The notes under the pieces: model-generated | The model's database searches: none | Seen by the model: only the letters and a program-made list of their open reading frames with translations | What the model was told of the DNA's origin: nothing | Program-made: the position numbers and the translations under genes | Shown here: positions 8,395-14,724 of the stretch, piece after piece | Layout of the letters: each line of letters begins with the position of its first letter | Position numbering within the stretch: the first letter of the stretch is position 1 | Assembly: GCA_022562475.1 (NCBI GenBank) | Contig: JADFPD010000014.1 | Coordinates: 1-33,585, forward strand | DNA: 33,585 nt | DNA from: Chloroflexota bacterium | Lineage (GTDB): Bacteria > Chloroflexota > Dehalococcoidia > Lucifugimonadales > UBA3495 | Reading direction: 5' to 3'

Positions 8395-8958
8395 ATGAAG
8401 GTCCACGACTATCACCAAGGCAACCGTCAACTCCAGGACAAGTTCGGCACCCGGAATCTGGCCGACAAACTAGCCAAACGGGCGACCGAGACCCTGGGCG
8501 TCAACGAGCGCAAGATGATCGAGGGCGCCAGCATGTTTTTTCTCGCAACCTGCGACGACCGGGGCCTACCAACCTGTTCGTATAAAGGGGGCGAGCCGGG
8601 GTTCGTCCGGGTCGTGGACGAAGGGACGATCGCGTTTCCCAATTACGACGGCAACGGGAAATACCAGTCCATGGGCAACCTGCTGCAAAACCCCAACGTG
8701 GGCATTTTATTCATCGACTTCGAAGGCCAGGTGCGCCTCCGGCTTCAGGGCACGGCATCCATAGAAGACAACGACCCGTTGCTGTCTGAGTACCATGAGG
8801 CCCAGTTCATCGTGCGAGTGCGGGTGAGTGAGTCGTACCGGAATTGCCCGCGCTACATCCACAAACTCAAGATGGTCGAGACATCGGAGTACGTGCCCCA
8901 GATTGGCCGTGAGACACCCCAACCGGCGTGGAAGAGCGACCCGGAACTACAGAATTAG
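8395..8958 (+). CDS. Pyridoxamine 5'-phosphate oxidase-fold protein
   Basis: 187-aa flavin-binding split-barrel protein of the PPOX superfamily. The characteristic core is MFFLATCDDRGLPTCSYKGG, FVRVVDEGTIAFPNYDGNG, NLLQNPNVGILFIDFE and the strand VRLRLQGTASI. The N-terminal QDKFGTRNLADKLAKR helix and the C-terminal SESYRNCPRYIHK are as in the subgroup annotated as pyridoxamine 5'-phosphate oxidase family proteins rather than true PdxH. Cofactor could be FMN or F420; the window also contains a luciferase-like F420-type enzyme, but this does not decide it. 17 bp after folB, so probably the third gene of that transcript. Confidence 0.88.
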   Translation: MKVHDYHQGNRQLQDKFGTRNLADKLAKRATETLGVNERKMIEGASMFFLATCDDRGLPTCSYKGGEPGFVRVVDEGTIAFPNYDGNGKYQSMGNLLQNPNVGILFIDFEGQVRLRLQGTASIEDNDPLLSEYHEAQFIVRVRVSESYRNCPRYIHKLKMVETSEYVPQIGRETPQPAWKSDPELQN

Positions 8959-8988
8959 GCTGTTTTAAAGTCCGTTGCGTCGATACGG

Positions 8989-9012
8989 TCATTGCGACGA
9001 AGGCCGGAATGA
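8989..9012. repeat. Imperfect palindrome, possible dispersed intergenic repeat
   Basis: Arms TCATTGCG (8989-8996) and CGGAATGA (9005-9012) pair at 7 of 8 positions around an 8-base loop. The resemblance to common genome-wide palindromic elements is by eye; copy number in the genome is unknown and no second copy was noticed in this window. Confidence 0.4.
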
Positions 9013-9254
9013 CGGAAGAGAACTTTCAAACCCGTTCGCGGGACCCTTCCGCGGATAGCCAGGCCGTACAGGGAAGATGCCCTCTTCCGCTCGTCCTGGG
9101 TTGAGCAAGCGCCACCGAAATATGCGTTAGCCTCAGGAATTGTCCTTCTAGAAGTCGGCGACTGGCTGATGCGGCTTGGAAATTCAGCATAATTCGGGCT
9201 TGGTCTCAAAATATAGTTTGCCTCTGTAATCCCAAAGTACTAGAACCACTAGGC

Positions 9255-9281
9255 AAAAAGGCTGGTTTAACAGCCAGCCTT
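9255..9281 (-). terminator. Candidate intrinsic terminator
   Basis: Perfect 8-bp stem AAGGCTGG/CCAGCCTT (9258-9265 and 9274-9281) with an 8-base loop. On the minus strand the stem runs into a TTTTT tract (9259-9255), which fits an intrinsic terminator for leftward transcription, although no leftward gene is evident just upstream of it. On the plus strand it is followed only by TTATT. Confidence 0.4.
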
Positions 9282-9792
9282 ATTGCATGCCACAAATCAG
9301 ACTCCTTGCCGATTTCGTCTGTGAAAGATTGAGCTAATGTTGATGAATCAGATCTCACCTGACTTGGCACTAGGAGTGGCATGATTGAGAGAAAAGAGCC
9401 CAGGTCGGACACGACTGGGAACCCCGACGAAATTAGATTTTCGCAGTTCATTTTAACCCAAAGCTGGGAGATCGCCGAAGCAATGGTGCGATTCATGGTG
9501 ACCCCTCCAACGACCGAGCGCGAGCGGTTATCGAGAAACGTAGCGGACGCACGGATAAATTTATGGGGTAACTTGCCGATTTGAGGAGAAGCCGTTCTTT
9601 GACCGATTTTCAGAAGGCCTTCGCCTGGACCGCTATTCCAATCGTCACTATAAGCATTGTGAGTACCGCTGGAGCAGGCTACGGAGTTTCAGGTGTTAAA
9701 TTCAGGACAGTGGGACGATGGGGACATCGCCTACAAGTTCAAATTGATGGTTACCAGCTAAAATGAACACTGAAAACAAGAAGAACACCACA

Positions 9793-10731
9793 ATGAAACG
9801 CTTGTTCTCGATCGTGGTACTCACGATTTCGCTGCTAGCAACGCTAGCAGCATGCGGTAACGAAGCTACGCCTACAGTAAATCCTGGCCCAGCCCCGTCG
9901 GCAGACCAGGACCTAAAACAGGCTGCCCAAGGACTGTGGGACACTTTCTCGGCGTCAACTCAAACGCTGGATGGCGCCGCTGCCCTCCACGGGATTTTCA
10001 CCGCCGATATCAGGGAGCAGTGCTCCGTCGAGCAGATGCAAGAGACCTTGTGGAGCGGTGAAGGAGCCTTCCCTGACATAGAGGTTAGAAGTGTCTACTT
10101 GGACTTGGAGGACCCGTCCAGAGCTTTGATGCAACTGGCCCTGGTAGATCCGCCCGGAGGTAACCCAAAGGCCGACGGTAACCTGCAGGGTATTGCATCG
10201 GGTTTTGCCTACGCTTTCCCATTCCCATTGGTGCGGGAGCAAGGAGTGTGGCGGCTCGGTTTTCCAATCCTGGCCATGGGTACCGAACCCGGCTGTCCAT
10301 TCACTCTAAACTCCGGCCAAGGAGAGACAATATCCCCGCCGCCAAGGCAAATTGAGGCGACACCTCAACCAGCTTTCCCACGTCTTGAGCCCCCGCCTGG
10401 GGCATGGGCGAATCGCAGCGGCAGCGGAGGTGGCAAGGGAGAATACAATGCATCTGCGCTCCTGATAACAGACATGACATTGGCGGCCCTCTTGGAGCAC
10501 TACCGCCAACAGGTGCTCCAGCCAGACTGGAAAGTGCAACAGGAAACGATGGATGAGGGTCTAGCAGGGTTTACTTGGACTCTCCGTGATGAGGCAGACC
10601 AACCTTGGTTCGGGGTGTTGCTAATCACCCCCGCTGAAGACGGCATGTGGGTAAGACTCTGGATGGCGGGTGGCGGAGGAGACCAGACATTTGTTTTCCC
10701 GGACAGACGAGAGCCTCCGGTTCCCCATTAA
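9793..10731 (+). CDS. Hypothetical lipoprotein
   Basis: 312-aa predicted lipoprotein. From the ATG at 9793 the sequence begins MKRLFSIVVLTISLLATLAAC, a lipobox signal peptide with the lipidated cysteine at residue 21, followed by a threonine/proline linker. An upstream in-frame ATG (9763) would place ten polar residues before the signal peptide, so the inner start is chosen. The mature part contains two mixed alpha/beta segments: about residues 45-165, with a pattern like a small secreted snoaL/NTF2-type domain (inference), and about 205-300, with glycine-rich ends (RSGSGGGKGEYNASALL, WMAGGGGDQTFVF). I recognise no family. It should sit on the outer face of the cytoplasmic membrane. Confidence 0.75.
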   Translation: MKRLFSIVVLTISLLATLAACGNEATPTVNPGPAPSADQDLKQAAQGLWDTFSASTQTLDGAAALHGIFTADIREQCSVEQMQETLWSGEGAFPDIEVRSVYLDLEDPSRALMQLALVDPPGGNPKADGNLQGIASGFAYAFPFPLVREQGVWRLGFPILAMGTEPGCPFTLNSGQGETISPPPRQIEATPQPAFPRLEPPPGAWANRSGSGGGKGEYNASALLITDMTLAALLEHYRQQVLQPDWKVQQETMDEGLAGFTWTLRDEADQPWFGVLLITPAEDGMWVRLWMAGGGGDQTFVFPDRREPPVPH

Positions 10732-10760
10732 GATCGCGCCAGTGGGAGACTCAGGACCTC

Positions 10761-10889
10761 ATGTAAAAATACAGAATTTGGTCGGCGTGATTTAAAGTTT
10801 ATCTAGCTTATGAGCCCACTAAAAGGGGAAGACAATGAATGAAATAGTAAGAGAGTTTGCCCCCTCATCATTGATTGGGGCAATCGAAG
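10761..10889 (+). repeat. Leader duplication, copy 1 (native to the GNAT gene)
   Basis: Upstream sequence, ribosome site (AAGGGGAAG) and first 18 codons of the GNAT gene. It recurs at 11825-11952. From 10810 to 10889 the two copies are identical over 80 bp; from 10761 to 10809 they differ at several positions and by one indel. A possible promoter, TTGGTC with a 16-base spacer to TATCTA, lies at about 10779-10806 in this copy; the same -10 is not conserved in copy 2. Confidence 0.95.
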
Positions 10890-11656
10890 CCAACACGATA
10901 GAAAGTTTTCTAACGTGGACGAAATGGGACAAATTGGCGGTGCACCAAGATGGAAATGATCTTTGGATCGAATCCGAAATTCCCTTCTTCATCTATAACT
11001 TGGTTCTTCAATCAGAAAGCGCCTCGGCAGGACCGGCGTCCGTGATTGATGCTGCCATCTCCCGCGCCACATCTCGTAAGGTGCCGATGGCTTGGTGGGT
11101 TGGCCCCTCTGATCCGGTTCCTGATATCGGGCAGCACCTGGAAATGAAGGGCTTCTTCCACGCCGCAACATTAAACGGGATGGCCGTGGACCTACAAGCT
11201 CTAGATGAACCTGCGTCGATGCCCCAGGGGTTCACCATAAGCAAAGTTAACGATTCTGAGGACCTGGAAACTTGGTGCCAGATCATGACCGAGGTTAGCG
11301 AATTTCCCGACTTCGTGCAAACGGCTTGGTTGGAGATGTACCAGGCTATGGAAATTATCGACAGCCCGTTATGGCGCCTTTACCTAGGCAGACTAGACGG
11401 GACCCCGGTGGCCACGTCGGGTCTTTTTTTGGGCGCTGGAGTGGCGGGGATCCACGGAGTCACTACCGTGCCGGAACACCGGGGACGAGGGATCGGTTAC
11501 GCAATGACCCACCTGCCGCTATTGGACGCGCGAAGCCAAGACTATCGGGTTGGTGTGCTGTTTTCCTCTGAAATGGCGCTTGGGATCTATCTGAAACTGG
11601 GATTCCAAGAATTCGGCGACGGCAAAATTTATCTATGGCAACCGCACGAAGAATAA
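10835..11656 (+). CDS. GNAT family N-acetyltransferase
   Basis: 273-aa protein with a C-terminal GNAT domain: the acetyl-CoA-binding motif A is visible as GVTTVPEHRGRGIGYAMT (residues about 207-224, with the R-x-x-G-x-G signature RGRGIG) and is followed by LLDARSQDYRVGVLFSSEMALGIYLKLGFQEFG in family order. The N-terminal half, beginning MNEIVREFAPSSLIGAIE and running into ANTIESFLTW, matches the usual opening of this two-lobed GNAT subfamily (an AIEAN-type helix), so the leader peptide appears native here. Substrate unknown. Strong ribosome site AAGGGGAAG 5 bases before the ATG. The gene is preceded by a 103-bp gap after the lipoprotein, part of which is duplicated downstream. Confidence 0.88.
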   Translation: MNEIVREFAPSSLIGAIEANTIESFLTWTKWDKLAVHQDGNDLWIESEIPFFIYNLVLQSESASAGPASVIDAAISRATSRKVPMAWWVGPSDPVPDIGQHLEMKGFFHAATLNGMAVDLQALDEPASMPQGFTISKVNDSEDLETWCQIMTEVSEFPDFVQTAWLEMYQAMEIIDSPLWRLYLGRLDGTPVATSGLFLGAGVAGIHGVTTVPEHRGRGIGYAMTHLPLLDARSQDYRVGVLFSSEMALGIYLKLGFQEFGDGKIYLWQPHEE

Positions 11657-11824
11657 GCCATGTAATCGGGGAGAACTCATATATAGCGCCAACAGGGGAT
11701 TACTCGGCAATAGGCATACCAAATGACCAGGAATCTCTAAGGAAAAGGCCGGCCTATCCGCTAGCGTTTTCGCCTGTTGAAAATCAGACCGCCTTGCCGA
11801 TTACCTCATCGTCAGAATGCCCTA

Positions 11825-11952
11825 ATGTAAAAATACAGAATTTGATCGGCCTAATTTAAATTTTTCGAGCTGATGAGCCCACTAAAAGGGGAAGACAATG
11901 AATGAAATAGTAAGAGAGTTTGCCCCCTCATCATTGATTGGGGCAATCGAAG
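11825..11952 (+). repeat. Leader duplication, copy 2 (now starting the ABC ATPase)
   Basis: Second copy of the GNAT leader, offset 1063 bp from copy 1 at the start codon. The 80 bp 11873-11952 are identical to 10810-10889, ending at the codon for glutamate 18; after that the sequences have nothing in common. The junction is therefore at 11952/11953. It supplies a strong ribosome site and the only start codon for the downstream ATPase. Confidence 0.95.
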
Positions 11953-12671
11953 GGCCTGCTGTCGAGTTCCGGAACGTCACCCGGGTCTACGGCTCCGGTG
12001 GTACCCGTGTGGTGGCACTCGATGACGTCACAGTTGAGTTCCCATCGGGATCGTGGACGGCGGTGATGGGTCCTTCGGGGTCGGGGAAATCGACCTTGCT
12101 GCACATCGCCGGCGGGCTCGAAAATATTACTAGCGGGCAGGTGCTGATCGATGGGCAGGACATTACCGACGCGTCCGAGGCCGAGCTGACTCGGCTGCGT
12201 CGTACTAAGGTTGGCTTCGTCTTCCAGAATTTCAACCTCCTGGGCTCGTTGACCGCCGAGCAGAACGTGGCTATGCCGCTGAAGCTGGCGGGGCGGCGTC
12301 GCTCACGACTCGAGGTGCGAGCCGTGCTCACCCAAGTGGGGCTCGGCGATCGACTGAGTCATAAGCCGCGCGAGCTGTCCGGTGGACAGCAGCAGCGGGT
12401 GGCCATCGCCCGTGCGCTCGTGACCAAGCCGACTGTATTGTTCGCTGACGAGCCGACCGGAGCGCTGGACTCCAACGCCGCACGCGCGGTCCTCGGGATG
12501 CTCCGATCGATGGTCGACGACGGGCAGACCATAGTGATGGTTACCCACGATCCCGTAGCAGCGGCGGGTGCTGATCAGGTCGTGTTCCTGTCCGACGGAC
12601 GTGTGATCGATCAGATGGTCCGTCCGTCCGCTCGCGAAGTGGCCGACCGGCTCGCGCGATTCGAGGAATGA
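11898..12671 (+). CDS. ABC transporter ATP-binding protein with captured N-terminus
   Basis: 257-aa ATPase of the MacB/LolD-type exporter family that energises an FtsX-fold permease. Seen: Walker A GPSGSGKSTLL, Q-loop FVFQNFNLLGSL, signature LSGGQQQRVAIARAL, Walker B VLFADEPTGALDS and the H-loop VTHDP. The first 18 residues, MNEIVREFAPSSLIGAIE, are identical to those of the GNAT protein encoded at 10835; the ordinary ATPase begins at AVEFRNVTRVYG. No ATG, GTG or TTG in frame lies between the junction (11953) and 12009, which is already inside the nucleotide-binding domain, so translation must start in the captured leader or lose the first strand. The FtsX-like permease follows after 4 bp. Actinobacterial-style coding is suspected by eye, not measured. 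Confidence 0.95.
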   Translation: MNEIVREFAPSSLIGAIEGPAVEFRNVTRVYGSGGTRVVALDDVTVEFPSGSWTAVMGPSGSGKSTLLHIAGGLENITSGQVLIDGQDITDASEAELTRLRRTKVGFVFQNFNLLGSLTAEQNVAMPLKLAGRRRSRLEVRAVLTQVGLGDRLSHKPRELSGGQQQRVAIARALVTKPTVLFADEPTGALDSNAARAVLGMLRSMVDDGQTIVMVTHDPVAAAGADQVVFLSDGRVIDQMVRPSAREVADRLARFEE

Positions 12672-12675
12672 AGTC

Positions 12676-14625
12676 ATGCTAAGGATGGCATGGAGCACAT
12701 TCCTCGACCGCTGGCCAGTGTTCATTGGCGCAATCATCACCGTTGCGGTGGGCGTTGCGCTGGTCCAGGCATCGCTGCTAACACTGATATCCGCTGTATC
12801 CTCAACAATTCCGCCCGGCCTCTCCGAGATCGAAGAAACAGCTATACGCGACGGCCTCACGAACGCTGCCGGTCTACTCGGAATGGTGGTAGGAATCTCG
12901 GTGCTCGTCGCTTTCTTCATCGTCGGATCCACGTTTTCGTTCACGGTCGCCCAGCGGGCTCGAGATTTCGCATTGCTGCGATTGGTCGGCGCCAGCCCCC
13001 GACAAGTTGGCAGACTGCTGCTTGGCGAAGCGTTGCTGCTCGGCAGCCTGGGGACGATCCTCGGGGTCCTGCTCGGCATCCCCGTCATACGCTTCGAGGT
13101 TTGGATGCTCACGCGGATGGAGTTCCTGCCGGCAGGATTCAGTCCGGACTGGCATCTGTGGATCCTCGCCGTTTCGGCGGGCACCGGCACCGTGGTCGCG
13201 GTGATCGCCTCGTTGGGTGCCTCCCACCGGGCTTCGCGTGTCCGCCCGCTGGAGGCGCTCCGCGACGCCGGCGGGGCAGACAAAGCCATGTCGTTGTCTC
13301 GCTGGGTCATCGGGCTCATAGCTCTGGCTGGAGCAGGTGTGCTTCTGGTGGTCACGCCGACTAGGGTCGGAGACCCATTGGAGGTCGTAATTCCCGGACT
13401 CATCGTGCTCATCATCGCTCTCAGCGCACTCACTCCGCTGGTTGTGCCACTGATCGGCGGTCTCATCGGTCTGGTCTTGGGGCCCCTCCTACGCCAGAGC
13501 CCGATCTACGAGCTGGCCCATGCCAACCTGCGCGACGGAGTGCGTCGTAGTGCATCCACTGCCGCACCCATCGTGATTCTCGTCGGGCTCGTCGTCGGCT
13601 TCAGCGGAGTAGTCAACGTCGTGAATGCGGGCATACAGGAGGAGACCATCCGAATCCTCGACGGCGACCTCATCGTGACCGCGACCAAACCGGTCGGCGA
13701 ACATTTGGCTGCACTTGATGGCGTCCGCACCGTGTCGGAAGAGGTCCCATTGCGGGTGTGGATTGAGTCCGCTGACACAGAAGGTGACACGGTCAACGGC
13801 ATCGCGATCAACCCGATCGCCTACCTTCAGACCCACCGACTGAGCGGCATTATTGGCGACCTCACAGGACTCCAGGGCGAGACCGTAGCCCTCGATCAGT
13901 TTTTCGCGTCGGGTCTCCATGTCCAGGTGGGTGGCATGGTCGATGTCCGCTTAGACGGTGCGACACGAGATATGCAGGTCATAGCCACTTTCCCGCACAC
14001 ACTGAGCCGCCCCAAGGTCCTGCTGCCGATCGCACTCGCACCAGCCGGTGACCACCAACGTCGATACATTATTCAGACCGACGAAACAGAGACCGCCGCC
14101 TCTGTAGCCGAGCAAATCACCAACACCATCCCCGGTCGATCTGCGGGTTCTGGCCCGTCGAACGTCTCGGTATCGGCCCTCGACGACTGGGTCCTAAGAG
14201 AGATCGATATCCAAGGGGAGGTGAACCTCAAAATCACCATCGCGGTGTTGGGGTTGGTGACGGTCTACATCGTTATCGCCATGATTAACGCAGTGGTAAT
14301 CTCTGCTGCCCCCCGCCGGGCCGATTTCGCCATCGCCCGACTGACCGGCCTGAGCCGCTGGCAAGTAGTCTGGATGGCGTTTTGGGAGTCACTGACCGTC
14401 GTGACAATTGGCGTCATCGTCGGCGCGCTCGCCGCCGGGGGCGCCATCGCGGGAGTCACCGCTGCGGTCTCCGAGATTGTCGGCACACGGGTCATGGCGA
14501 CGCCCTGGGCGCTGTTCGGTGCTGTCACTGTCGTCGCCGTGGTGGTCGTCGGACTCACCAGCGTTCTGACCACGCTCGCCGCAACACGTCAGCCGGCGGT
14601 CGAGGTTTCAGGCGCCAGAGAATGA
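12676..14625 (+). CDS. FtsX-like permease of an ABC exporter
   Basis: 649-aa membrane protein with two FtsX-type permease units. An N-terminal helix (VFIGAIITVAVGVALVQASLL) is followed by a short extracytoplasmic loop, then the first FtsX unit (LLGMVVGISVLVAFFIVGST, RARDFALLRLVGASPRQVGRLLLGEALLLG), further helices, a large extracytoplasmic domain of about 200 residues and a C-terminal FtsX unit (VLGLVTVYIVIAMINAVV, RRADFAIARLTGLSRWQ). This is the layout of large exporter permeases common in actinobacteria and related to MacB-type systems; cargo could be a lipid, peptide or drug. GAGGAA ribosome site inside the ATPase end. With the ATPase it makes a complete transporter. No membrane-fusion partner is nearby. 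Confidence 0.92.
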   Translation: MLRMAWSTFLDRWPVFIGAIITVAVGVALVQASLLTLISAVSSTIPPGLSEIEETAIRDGLTNAAGLLGMVVGISVLVAFFIVGSTFSFTVAQRARDFALLRLVGASPRQVGRLLLGEALLLGSLGTILGVLLGIPVIRFEVWMLTRMEFLPAGFSPDWHLWILAVSAGTGTVVAVIASLGASHRASRVRPLEALRDAGGADKAMSLSRWVIGLIALAGAGVLLVVTPTRVGDPLEVVIPGLIVLIIALSALTPLVVPLIGGLIGLVLGPLLRQSPIYELAHANLRDGVRRSASTAAPIVILVGLVVGFSGVVNVVNAGIQEETIRILDGDLIVTATKPVGEHLAALDGVRTVSEEVPLRVWIESADTEGDTVNGIAINPIAYLQTHRLSGIIGDLTGLQGETVALDQFFASGLHVQVGGMVDVRLDGATRDMQVIATFPHTLSRPKVLLPIALAPAGDHQRRYIIQTDETETAASVAEQITNTIPGRSAGSGPSNVSVSALDDWVLREIDIQGEVNLKITIAVLGLVTVYIVIAMINAVVISAAPRRADFAIARLTGLSRWQVVWMAFWESLTVVTIGVIVGALAAGGAIAGVTAAVSEIVGTRVMATPWALFGAVTVVAVVVVGLTSVLTTLAATRQPAVEVSGARE

Positions 14626-14724
14626 CCGGTGAGGCAGCCGCTAGGTGGACCGCCTACATCACCGCGGCCGTGCTCACCAATCATCTCTTGGTCTTTGTGT
14701 CGCTCTTATGAGAGCCGGCTACCT

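Larger units (their letters stand above)
8959..9792. other. Long non-genic stretch with hairpins and weak short frames
   Basis: No gene is convincing in this 834-bp stretch. At 8980-9100 there are closely spaced inverted repeats, including TCATTGCG/CGGAATGA at 8989-8996/9005-9012 and GGAAGA/TCTTCC at 9072-9077/9083-9088. Read on the minus strand the first encodes FRHSGLRRNDRID, wording typical of dispersed palindromic intergenic elements in many bacterial genomes. A terminator-like hairpin is at 9255-9281. Two overlapping short frames, 9381-9584 and 9581-9766 (plus), are unlike anything I recognise; the second contains a hydrophobic run (WTAIPIVTISIVSTAGAGYG) that could be a membrane segment of a broken gene. 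Confidence 0.5.

Noticed and set aside
8955-9209. Minus-strand 84-codon frame
   Set aside because: It reads through an intergenic palindromic element (FRHSGLRRND) and matches no protein family.
12303-13466. 387-codon minus-strand frame opposite the ABC exporter
   Set aside because: Serine/threonine/arginine-rich low-complexity translation typical of an antisense shadow; the plus strand encodes clear ABC motifs.
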